This document shows, in pieces, positions 55,727 to 63,638 of a stretch of DNA of 64,000 nt. The notes under the pieces are model-generated. The model saw only the letters and a program-made list of their open reading frames with translations, was not told the DNA's origin and did not search any database. This DNA comes from Fibrobacterota bacterium (GTDB lineage Bacteria > Fibrobacterota > Chitinivibrionia > Chitinivibrionales > FEN-1185), in the NCBI GenBank assembly GCA_003165595.1, contig PLWQ01000031.1, positions 1-64,000 on the forward strand. Direction: 5' to 3'. A program made the position numbers and the translations under genes. Position 1 is the first letter of the stretch; the number at the start of each line of letters is the position of its first letter.

Positions 55727-58558
55727 ATGCATCTTCACAAGATTATCTCGCCGGTCATTTCATGCTTGATCGTTGCGGCGTCGCTTGGTTTTGCGGAGAC
55801 CTACACTCCGGAACCGAGCAACAGAGTAAAAATCAATCTGGGGGAAACGCCCTGGAAGTTCACCAAGACCGATCCGGTGGGCGGCGCTCAGGCCATAACC
55901 TACAGCGACGCCGCATGGAAGGATGTCGGCATTCCCCACACCTGGAACGACACCGACACCTTTATCAACCAGCGAAGCGGCGGCGGCGACGGGTCGATGA
56001 AGGGGGGCACCTGCTGGTACCGAAAGCACTTCACCCTCGACGGTAAATATGCAGCGGAAAAAATCTTCGTTGAATTTGAAGGCGTTCATATGGGAGCGGC
56101 GGTTTACATCAACGGTACGTTCCTGCCCGGGAACAGTCCCGAGAATCCGACCGCAACGCACGTGATCGGCTTTATCGGGTTTGTGGTGGACATCACGCAG
56201 TATGTGCAGTTCGGCGGCGCAGATAACGTTCTTGCGGTGAGGGACGGCATGAGCGGCGGGTTCTACACGGCCCCGGGATTTTCCTCAGTTTTCAGGTTCG
56301 GGCAGAATGACGGCGGCATCTTCCGGCCCGTGTGGATGCACATCACCGACAAAGTTCATATTCCCGCCAACGTGTATTCGGTTCTCAATCAGTGGGGGAC
56401 CTACGTTGCGACGCTTGCCGCGTCCGACGCCGGCGCAACGATCCGGATGCTCACGAATGTTCAGAACGAGGGCACCGCAAGCCAGAGCGTTTCCCTCACC
56501 ACGAAAGTGGTGGATGCTTCCAGCAACGTGGTGTTGACTTTACAGAGTACCCAGACCGTGGGCGCGGGCCAGAGTTACGTGTTCGACCAGAAGGGCGACA
56601 TAACGAATCCCACGTTGTGGTATCCGAACAACAGCATCTACGGGAAGCCGTACATGTACAAGGTATACTCAATAGTCAAGGTCGGCGCGACCACGGTCGA
56701 CGTTTTCCAGACGCCGCTCGGCATACGGACCATCACCTGGGACAGCGATTATCCATATATCAACGGCAAGAAACAGTATTTGTGGGGGGCATCGGCGCGG
56801 TACGATTATCCCGCGCTGGGAACCGCGCTGCCGCCCGAAGTTGAGTGGCGCGATGCGCAGTTGCTCGCGAACATGGGCGGCAACCTGTGGCGGCCCGGCC
56901 ATTCCGCTTGCAGCCCCGGATTCGTGAGCGCCTGCGACAATACCGGCGTCATGCTAATCCAGCCCAGCGGCGACGGAGAGGGTTCTTTCGATGCCGCCAA
57001 TCTGGGAAATCCGCCCATAAAGGCTGCCGTCAAGCAGGAAGTGTGGCGCGACGGCATCGTGAGGGACAGAAACAATCCTTCGATATTGGCATGGGAAGCC
57101 TGCAACGCGACCATTGATCCAACGTTCGTGGACGGACTGCGCGCCATGAAGAACGTGTGGGACTCGCTGACTCCGCGAAAGATATCCGTGAGAGGCGGCC
57201 CGGAATTCGCGCCCGGCGACCTGGTGGGCTGCACCTTGACAGGCTGCGAGGTCGGCCGCAAGTCTGCTAATCCTTTGATGCCGGCCTGGGGCTCGGAAGC
57301 CTGGGGCAGGCAATCGGCGCGGTTCGAGTATGATTTCGAAATCGCTTTCATTGCCGAATTTCTCCAGAACTGGAGAAAGAGCCAGCAGGGAAATTGTTTC
57401 GGACTGTGCCAGTGGTATCTGGCTGAGACTCCCGGCGAAGTGGGTAATTTTCTCGAGATGCAGGCTGGAGTGGAGGCCAATGACCCTCGGTCCTTCGGTT
57501 CATCCATGACGGATTTCAACCGCATTCCCAAGATGCTGTATTACGCGTACAAGGCCGCATGGAGGCCGTATTCGCTTGAGCCGGTAGTTGCGATAGCGCA
57601 TCACTGGAACCGTTCGGGTGCTGTTGCGGTCAATGTATTCAGCAACTGTCCCGGCGTGCGCCTTCTCATTAATGGCACGAGTCAAGGAACCAAGATTCCG
57701 AATCCCTGGACCGGCGCCGGAACCAACAACGACCTTACGGAGACCACCACCCAGTTGCCGTTTGAGTGCACGTGGAACGTGACCTGGGCCGCAGGAACGC
57801 TCCGGGCCGAAGGCCTTGATGCAAACGGCAACATGGTGTGTTTCGACGAGAAGAAAACAGCCGGCGCTGCCGACCACATTGTGCTCACCGTTGATCCGCA
57901 CGTCGTGAAGCCCAGCGGCGAGGTTTTCGATTTCCGGGCTAATGGAACCGATGCCGCCCTGATTCTTGCTACCGTTGTAGATGCCAACGGCGTGCGGTGC
58001 CCCCTTGACAGCCACAATGTCACTTTCAGCGTTTCCGGGCCGGGAAACTACCGCGGCGGTTCCGACCAGTTCGTGACACCCACCCAGCCTCTCGGTTACC
58101 ACGCGCCGCTCGACCCCGAGCTGCGGGCCGAAGGCGGCATGTGTAAAGTGGCGGTGAGAACCACGTTCACCCCCGGCGTGGTGACCGTTTCGGCTACCGC
58201 ACCCGGGCTCGCGGGCGCGGCTTCAACTTCGTTTGCCGTGCTCGCTCTGGATGCTCCTGTGTCAATAGGCGGACCCGCGCTGCACGGAGCGGCCTCGTCC
58301 ATGGTAACCGCACGATTTGCCGAGTTCGGCAGGACAATCAGGTACTTCCTCAGCGGGCCGGCGTCCGTGACCATCGAGATCCTCACAGCAAACGGAAGGA
58401 TCGTTCGCCGCGTGGCCAACGATATGCTGGCCCAGGGATGGCACACCCTTCCGCTTGAGACAACCCCGGCCCTTGCAGCCGGCAACGGCGTGTACGTGGT
58501 TCGTCTCGCCGTCGCGGGAGGATCGCAGTTCGTCAAGCGGTTCGTCTGCATGCGGTAA
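55727..58558 (+). CDS. Secreted glycoside hydrolase family 2 enzyme with sorting tail
   Basis: This 943-aa protein has a signal peptide (ISPVISCLIVAASLGFA) and GGGAGGG before ATG 55727. The GH2 layout is clear: sugar-binding domain (INLGETPWKFTKTDP, VGIPHTWNDTDTF, GGTCWYRKHFTLDGKY, FVEFEGVHMGAAVYINGTF), Ig-like domain, then a catalytic barrel (LGIRTITWDSDYPYINGKKQ, RNNPSILAWEACNATIDP). GH2 galactosidases have NE after this strand; here it reads NA, with Glu two residues earlier, so the acid/base is displaced or altered. DUF4982-like and Big-like domains follow. The end (IEILTANGRIVRRV... GVYVVRLAVAGG) is a type IX-like sorting module. The substrate may be a galactoside, but that is not shown. 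Confidence 0.8.
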   Translation: MHLHKIISPVISCLIVAASLGFAETYTPEPSNRVKINLGETPWKFTKTDPVGGAQAITYSDAAWKDVGIPHTWNDTDTFINQRSGGGDGSMKGGTCWYRKHFTLDGKYAAEKIFVEFEGVHMGAAVYINGTFLPGNSPENPTATHVIGFIGFVVDITQYVQFGGADNVLAVRDGMSGGFYTAPGFSSVFRFGQNDGGIFRPVWMHITDKVHIPANVYSVLNQWGTYVATLAASDAGATIRMLTNVQNEGTASQSVSLTTKVVDASSNVVLTLQSTQTVGAGQSYVFDQKGDITNPTLWYPNNSIYGKPYMYKVYSIVKVGATTVDVFQTPLGIRTITWDSDYPYINGKKQYLWGASARYDYPALGTALPPEVEWRDAQLLANMGGNLWRPGHSACSPGFVSACDNTGVMLIQPSGDGEGSFDAANLGNPPIKAAVKQEVWRDGIVRDRNNPSILAWEACNATIDPTFVDGLRAMKNVWDSLTPRKISVRGGPEFAPGDLVGCTLTGCEVGRKSANPLMPAWGSEAWGRQSARFEYDFEIAFIAEFLQNWRKSQQGNCFGLCQWYLAETPGEVGNFLEMQAGVEANDPRSFGSSMTDFNRIPKMLYYAYKAAWRPYSLEPVVAIAHHWNRSGAVAVNVFSNCPGVRLLINGTSQGTKIPNPWTGAGTNNDLTETTTQLPFECTWNVTWAAGTLRAEGLDANGNMVCFDEKKTAGAADHIVLTVDPHVVKPSGEVFDFRANGTDAALILATVVDANGVRCPLDSHNVTFSVSGPGNYRGGSDQFVTPTQPLGYHAPLDPELRAEGGMCKVAVRTTFTPGVVTVSATAPGLAGAASTSFAVLALDAPVSIGGPALHGAASSMVTARFAEFGRTIRYFLSGPASVTIEILTANGRIVRRVANDMLAQGWHTLPLETTPALAAGNGVYVVRLAVAGGSQFVKRFVCMR

Positions 58559-58588
58559 CCTGCATTCATACGCCGCGTTCGCAAAACG

Positions 58589-58619
58589 AGAGGCATCCGT
58601 CAAGGATGCCTCTTCTGTT
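58589..58619 (+). terminator. Rho-independent terminator of the GH2 gene
   Basis: AGAGGCATCC-GTCAA-GGATGCCTCT is a perfect 10-bp stem, 30 bases after the stop codon, followed by TCTGTTA. The T-run is poor but the stem is strong. Confidence 0.7.
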
Positions 58620-58689
58620 ATCAGGGCTTCGGAGTCTCGAATCCGGCCGGAGTTCCCCATTTTGCCGGCAATACCACCGCCCTTGGGGG

Positions 58690-58865
58690 CGTAATTTCAA
58701 TAAGAGAAGCGGCCGGATAATGAGATTAATTGGGGCGAGGTTTTGAGGAGAGGAATTTGTTTGTGACTCACGGTGAATCTGCTGTGGCCTGTAGTGGTTG
58801 TGCAGGCGCAGTGGGTCGGAAAGCCCGGGCGCAGTTAAAGATATGCGCCGGGCTTTTCGCTTTTT
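58690..58865 (+). ncRNA. Candidate small RNA ending in a strong terminator
   Basis: The segment has no open frame of note, and ends in AAAGCCCGGGCGCA (58820-58833), a ten-base loop and TGCGCCGGGCTTT (58844-58856) with TTCGCTTTTT. A terminator 300 bases past the last gene, preceded by another terminator, implies an independent transcript. No known RNA family was recognised, and no promoter was located with confidence. Confidence 0.3.
58820..58865 (+). terminator. Strong Rho-independent terminator in intergenic DNA
   Basis: A 13-bp G+C-rich stem with one bulged G, a ten-base loop and a T-rich tail. It follows no gene, hence the small-RNA suggestion at 58690-58865. Confidence 0.65.
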
Positions 58866-58912
58866 GGAAGACCTGAATCCCAAAGTTTGCGCATTTCCGA
58901 AGGTTCACTGTC

Positions 58913-59010
58913 GCGGCTACTCCTGTTGTGTTGTATGCAGTTGTAGTCGTGGTGCTTCAAGGTTAGCAACCGACCAAAAACTTCCGCAGCTTGCTGCGGG
59001 GTTCTTCACT
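58913..59010. repeat. Shared motif GCGGCTACTC..., copy 3
   Basis: GCGGCTACTCCTGTTGTGTT then GTATGCAGTTGTAGTCGTGG aligns with copies at 25368-25410 and 48095-48150. A block GCTGCGGGGTTCTTCA (58994-59009) also occurs in copy 2 directly after the motif, but is separated here by a 35-base insertion. Confidence 0.6.
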
Positions 59011-59227
59011 AGTGAAGAGAGTGGAGATAGGCTCTTGCCCGAACCCGGGATCTCAAGGGTTTTCCCGGTTGTGCCCTGAATGCACGGCGGGAGAGCGCGG
59101 GGCCACGTTCTCCGGAAACCGGGTCATAACGTATTTTGTCGGGGTGTGGTTGGTGCGTACGCCAGGTTCATCTGCGCGGGATGGGGATCTGCAAAAAGCT
59201 GAACACCGTGGAACAAGCGAGGGAATC

Positions 59228-59938
59228 ATGCCGTCCTCCGTTGTCGCAAGCATCCGTAAAGCGCTTGTCGAAAACAGCACCGAAAAAACAAGAAAGTCCG
59301 CCGCGACCTTCTTTAAAGAGGGGGTAAAGGCTCATGGCGCTCCGTCGGCCGCCTATCAGCGAATCGGCCGTGAGCATTTTGCCCTTGTCAAGAAACTGGG
59401 CAAGGCCGAAATCTTCTCGCTATGCGAAGAACTCCTCAAATCGGGCTTTATCGAGGAAGCAATCGTCGCGTACGAATGGGCCGACAAACTGCGCGCCTCC
59501 TTTGAGGAAGCCGACCTTGCGGTATTCGAACGCTGGCTCACGACCTACGTGAGCAACTGGGCCGAATGCGATACGCTGTGCAACCACGCGGTAGGATCGT
59601 TTATTGAGGCATATCCCGAGTATGTAGGGCGACTCAGGAAATGGGCAAAATCCGCCAATCGTTGGGTACGCCGAGCTTCGGCCGTGTCGCTCATTCTTCC
59701 GGCACGCCACGGCGAATTTCTCGTCGATGTTTTTGAAATTGCCGATATCCTGCTCCTGGACAATGACGACCTGGTTCAAAAGGGCTACGGATGGATGCTC
59801 AAAGAGGCGAGCAAGGTCCACACGAAGGAAGTCTTTGGGTATGTCATGAAGCACAAAGAGGTGATGCCGAGAACCGCGTTGCGCTATGCGATTGAGAAGA
59901 TGCCGCAGGAGATGAGGGGAAAGGCAATGGAGAAATAA
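59228..59938 (+). CDS. DNA alkylation repair protein (AlkD-like)
   Basis: ATG 59228 follows GAGGGA, giving 236 aa; the longer frame from 58991 is not coding in its first part. The HEAT-like helices match AlkD: KSAATFFKEGVKAHGAPSAA, FSLCEELLKSGFIEEAIVAY, VSNWAECDTLCNHAVGSFI, SANRWVRRASAVSLILPARH and LVQKGYGWMLKEASKVHTKE. AlkD enzymes remove bulky alkylated bases by capturing extrahelical DNA. The residues WAECDTL and RRASAV agree with the active groove. Confidence 0.9.
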   Translation: MPSSVVASIRKALVENSTEKTRKSAATFFKEGVKAHGAPSAAYQRIGREHFALVKKLGKAEIFSLCEELLKSGFIEEAIVAYEWADKLRASFEEADLAVFERWLTTYVSNWAECDTLCNHAVGSFIEAYPEYVGRLRKWAKSANRWVRRASAVSLILPARHGEFLVDVFEIADILLLDNDDLVQKGYGWMLKEASKVHTKEVFGYVMKHKEVMPRTALRYAIEKMPQEMRGKAMEK

Positions 59939-59989
59939 TCGGACGAAACAGCTATTGTCTGATGTGACAATGAAAAGGAAAACGGCCCC

Positions 59990-60691
59990 ATGCCAAATAC
60001 AATCAAGACCGAGACGCTGGGCTTTCTCAGAAGCCTCAGATCGCACAACAACCGCGAATGGTTTATCCGGAATAAACAGAAGTATCTGGCCGCAAAGGAA
60101 AACTTCATCCTGTTTGTGCAAACGGTCCTGGACGAGGTGTCGAAATTCGACGAATCCGTTGCCGGGACCGAGGCGAGCACCACCATATACCGCCTATACC
60201 GTGACATGCGGTTTTCCCGGGACCCAACGCCCTACAAAACGAATTTCGGGGCCTCTCTCACCGGCAAAGGGAAAGAGGCGCCGCTGGCGGGTTACTACCT
60301 GCATCTGGAGCCCGGATCAAGTTTCCTGGCCGGAGGCGTTTACATGAGCGAGCCGCGGCAGTTGGCCGCGATCCGGGAGCGTATCAGCGGACGGGCCGAG
60401 GAATTCCTCTCAATCGTCAACACGAGGGCGTTTAAGAAGAACTTCGTGATCGACGGAGAAAAACTTTCCCGGGTGCCGCAGGGGTTCAGCAAGAGCAACC
60501 CGATGGCCGAGTACCTCAAATTCAAACAACTCGTTGTCCTCCGCTCGCTTGACGACAAAGAGGTTGTTTCAAAGGATTTTGCCGCAACGTGCGCACGAGT
60601 CTTCCGGCTGATGGCGCCGTACAACGGATTCATGAACAGGGCCGTACTCGGGCTTGCGCCGGTGGTCCGCGGTATTTTTCTTGAAGGATGA
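59990..60691 (+). CDS. DUF2461 (TIGR02453) family protein
   Basis: This 233-aa protein matches TIGR02453: TLGFLRSLRSHNNREWFIRN, YRLYRDMRFSRDPTPYKTNF, GYYLHLEPGSSFLAGGVYMS and RVPQGFSKSNPMAEYLKFKQ. Members are cytoplasmic and of unknown function. It lies 51 bases after the AlkD-like gene and may be co-transcribed. Confidence 0.9.
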   Translation: MPNTIKTETLGFLRSLRSHNNREWFIRNKQKYLAAKENFILFVQTVLDEVSKFDESVAGTEASTTIYRLYRDMRFSRDPTPYKTNFGASLTGKGKEAPLAGYYLHLEPGSSFLAGGVYMSEPRQLAAIRERISGRAEEFLSIVNTRAFKKNFVIDGEKLSRVPQGFSKSNPMAEYLKFKQLVVLRSLDDKEVVSKDFAATCARVFRLMAPYNGFMNRAVLGLAPVVRGIFLEG

Positions 60692-60719
60692 TTTGCAGGT
60701 GGCCCGCCCGCACAAAAGC

Positions 60720-62252
60720 TTACTCTCCTCGCACCACTACCTTGATTGCCGGCTGAGCGTCGGCCCTGCAGAAATATAGCCCGGCCGGCAGTCTTACCTG
60801 CCGAATTGGCGCGTCGCCGTCGAGCACGAACGAATTCATCAGCCGCCCCGAGATATCGTACAACCGCATGCGCGTACGGCTTGACGCATGCGACGAAACC
60901 ACGAGCATACCGCCCGAGGCTCGAACGTCCGGCGTACGGCGCAAAAATGTCTCGTGCGCTACGCATGGAACGTCGCTGGCCGAGGACAGCTTATTGAAGA
61001 TCAAACTCGTCAGCGTCGAGCCCTTTGAGGGATAATCGCCTGTGAATTCCCAGAAGAATACGCCGCCGAGCTGGTTGCTTGCGGTATAGTCGCATTTGTC
61101 GGAAATAGATTGTTCGTTGTCGTAGGTATAGAACAGCTTTGCCGATGGGTTGTAGAGATAGGGCGCCTTCGCGACGCTGTCATATCGGTACGTGTATTCG
61201 CTGTTCGTTTCCCATCCTCTGAGCGTGTAATACGGCTCAACTCCGTAGTTCCAGGTTGTCTCGTAGAAATCGCGGGGAAGGCCTGGCTGAAACAGGCCGC
61301 TTGTCCCGCCATCGTCCACCTTTTTCCAACTTCGTCCGTAGTAAGCGGCGCCGATGTCTATCTTTGCGGACGGGACGCCTTTCGACTGGTAGAACCGAAC
61401 AATCACATCGCCGTTATATTTGTCCTTGATGTCAACCGGTGAGGTGGGGAACGGGTCACGAGGATTCTGGTACAAGGCGGCAAGATGTCCCGTTGTTGAG
61501 TCCCATCCGCCGTGAAAATCGTACGACATCACGTTCATCCAGTCGATGTACCGGTTGTATTTGTCCGGTTCCTGAAATGTTACCGGGCCGTCGGTCTTGT
61601 CGTAGCCTCCGGGTGCGGCGATCGAAATGTAGTAGGTTGTTCCGTCGGCCTTGCCCGCTGAATCCAGCGTGGTCCTCAGGGTTTGGAGCATCAGTGTGTA
61701 ATTCGATTTGTCGGCCGCCACCCCGTTGCATCCCTCATCGCCGGTGAGGTTGGGATCGGGTGATCGCACAAAGCAAGGATATTCCCAGTCGATGTCCACG
61801 CCGTCGAAGCCGTACTGTTTGATGTACTTTGCGCAGCTTCTCGCGAAAGCGCACCTCCCGCCATCCGTGGCCGCCATGGCGCTGAAATTGCCGCTTCGCG
61901 TCCATCCGCCAACGGAAATCATCGTCTTGACGCCATATTGTTTTTTGAGAGTGTTGATCTGGCCGATCTGGCCGTTCTGCAGTGTCCCGCACTGGATGTC
62001 GGCCCAGTCGTCGGTGCCCTGTAGTGCCCAGGTGCTGGTCACAATTTCGGCAAAGGCGTAGTTGATATGCGTGATTTTTGTCCATGGAATGTCCTGCGGG
62101 CTGTACTGGTTGTGCGCGGCGTACATTCCCCAGTTGATGTAATAGCCGATGATTCGTTTGGACAGAGCCGCCTCTCTGGCCTGCACGGGGGCGTGCAACG
62201 ATGCCGACAGGCACAGGGCGGCGCATACCGCAATCGTTGTCATCCGTTTCAT
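60720..62252 (-). CDS. Secreted GH18 chitinase with sorting tail
   Basis: ATG 62252 gives 510 aa with a signal peptide (TTIAVCAALCLSASLHAPVQA). The catalytic motif of GH18, DGVDIDWEYP (D-x2-D-x-D-x-E), is intact. Other family strands are KRIIGYYINWGMYA, TMISVGGWTRSGNFS, NVMSYDFHGGWDSTTGHLAAL and GGVFFWEFTGDYP. The end (MRLYDISGRLMNSFVL... GLYFCRADAQPAIKVVV) is a sorting module. It hydrolyses beta-1,4-linked N-acetylglucosamine chains outside the cell. It lies head to tail with a second GH18 gene, 26 bases away. Confidence 0.92.
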   Translation of the reverse strand: MKRMTTIAVCAALCLSASLHAPVQAREAALSKRIIGYYINWGMYAAHNQYSPQDIPWTKITHINYAFAEIVTSTWALQGTDDWADIQCGTLQNGQIGQINTLKKQYGVKTMISVGGWTRSGNFSAMAATDGGRCAFARSCAKYIKQYGFDGVDIDWEYPCFVRSPDPNLTGDEGCNGVAADKSNYTLMLQTLRTTLDSAGKADGTTYYISIAAPGGYDKTDGPVTFQEPDKYNRYIDWMNVMSYDFHGGWDSTTGHLAALYQNPRDPFPTSPVDIKDKYNGDVIVRFYQSKGVPSAKIDIGAAYYGRSWKKVDDGGTSGLFQPGLPRDFYETTWNYGVEPYYTLRGWETNSEYTYRYDSVAKAPYLYNPSAKLFYTYDNEQSISDKCDYTASNQLGGVFFWEFTGDYPSKGSTLTSLIFNKLSSASDVPCVAHETFLRRTPDVRASGGMLVVSSHASSRTRMRLYDISGRLMNSFVLDGDAPIRQVRLPAGLYFCRADAQPAIKVVVRGE

Positions 62253-62278
62253 ACTTCTGCCTTGTGTGCTGATGTTGT

Positions 62279-63616
62279 TCACCGCGCAACGGTAAATTTG
62301 AGTAGCCGGGTTTCGCGGGGCGATACGACGCGGGCCAGGTAAACCCCATTTGCAAAATCGAAAATGGCGATGGCGTCGGACGCTGGCATGCTTCCGGCAA
62401 ACACGACGTTCCCCCGGATGTCCAGGATGCTCACCTGTAACGCGTCGCGTCCCGCATGAAGCCATTGTCTGCCGGCAACAACCGATTGCGGGCCGTCTTT
62501 CGCCTCTGGCGGAACCGGCGCGCGGGCTGCGGTCTGCGAAGCAATGCCGAAATAGCTTGAAAACGCTTTCCCGAACGCGTACGAATTCGTATTATCCCAG
62601 TTGATCGACCAGGTCATGATGCCGCGCAGGCCGGGATAGCCGCCGCTCTTTCGTATTGTGTACTTGCCGCCAAACGAGATGCCTTTAGTCAGATAATCGA
62701 GCGCCCTGGTGACGTCGGAAATCTGCGTGTAGCCGCCGCCGGCCGCGCCTTGCGTTGCGGGAAGTCCGAATGCCACCTGGGTCTCGGGAAAACCCGGGAA
62801 AATGTTGGTGGTAGAGCCGGCCAACCCGAACCCGCCGATGAGCATGTCTGTCATGGCGACGACAAAGTCGGCCGTGCCCTGATTGTAGGTGTTGCCGTCG
62901 GGCGCGAGGTTGCCGCCGCAATTATAATATTGAACATGCACATACGTGAGGATGTCGCGAAGACCGTACAGCACCGGCAAATAGGCGCCCCATATGCCGG
63001 CGAACGCCGAGATGCCGCCCTGGACATACGCGATTTCCGGGGCCGCGGTGACCCAGAAATCCGCGCCGCCGTTATTGGTTCGGAGGGTCTTCACCGCGTC
63101 AATAAGATTGACGAGCCTGGCTGATACCGGATTCTTGAAATCGGTGTCCCCGGCGCCCAGCTGCACATCGCCGTTTTCGAGATCCAAATCAATGCCGTTG
63201 AATCCGTATTTTTTGATGAGCGCATCCATGGTGGTGAGAAAGGTCTGCTTGTCGGCGTCGGCCGCGAGGATCACGGTTCCGTTCTGGCCACCCAGGGACA
63301 AGAGCACTTTGGTACCTCGCGCCTGCAATGTCTTGACATCTGCAATGAATTGCGCGTCGGATTCGATGCTCGGATCGGGCGAAAACGACATGGTCATGTC
63401 CGACGGCGAGGCTGAGGATGCGAATGCCACGCACACGACGTTGTAGTACGTCGGCACATCGGCGAGCTTGATTGCGGGAACACCTGCAAGGCCCCAATTG
63501 TGCCAATAACCCACGACAACGTGTGAGGCGGCGCTTGAGGAGTTTGACGGATACATGAGAAGAAGAAACGCTGCAAAGGCAAGTGAATATACGATTGAGT
63601 TGCGCTGGCGATTCAT
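62279..63616 (-). CDS. Secreted GH18 family protein (ChiD/ChiC-like) with sorting tail
   Basis: This 445-aa protein has a signal peptide (YSLAFAAFLLLMYPSNSSSA). The GH18 active-site strand reads FNGIDLDLE: the catalytic Glu and the two inner Asp are present, but the first Asp of DGxDxDxE is Asn. SHVVVGYWHNWG, KVLLSLGGQNG and IMTWSINWD are the other conserved strands. It ends in a sorting module (VSILDIRGNVVFAGSM... GVYLARVVSPRETRLLKFTV). With the neighbouring GH18 gene, this is an extracellular chitin-degrading pair; cooperation between an exo- and an endo-acting enzyme is plausible. Confidence 0.88.
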   Translation of the reverse strand: MNRQRNSIVYSLAFAAFLLLMYPSNSSSAASHVVVGYWHNWGLAGVPAIKLADVPTYYNVVCVAFASSASPSDMTMSFSPDPSIESDAQFIADVKTLQARGTKVLLSLGGQNGTVILAADADKQTFLTTMDALIKKYGFNGIDLDLENGDVQLGAGDTDFKNPVSARLVNLIDAVKTLRTNNGGADFWVTAAPEIAYVQGGISAFAGIWGAYLPVLYGLRDILTYVHVQYYNCGGNLAPDGNTYNQGTADFVVAMTDMLIGGFGLAGSTTNIFPGFPETQVAFGLPATQGAAGGGYTQISDVTRALDYLTKGISFGGKYTIRKSGGYPGLRGIMTWSINWDNTNSYAFGKAFSSYFGIASQTAARAPVPPEAKDGPQSVVAGRQWLHAGRDALQVSILDIRGNVVFAGSMPASDAIAIFDFANGVYLARVVSPRETRLLKFTVAR

Positions 63617-63638
63617 AAAAAAGTCCTTTGGGTGGAGA

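Larger units (their letters stand above)
58559..59227. other. Intergenic region with two terminators and a repeat
   Basis: 668 bases. The terminator of the GH2 gene (58589-58619) comes first. A stretch of about 130 bases then leads to a second strong terminator (58820-58865), so a small RNA may be encoded. The shared motif GCGGCTACTC...GTGGTGC occurs at 58913-58958 with a further matching block to 59010. The remainder to 59227 shows no gene. Confidence 0.5.
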
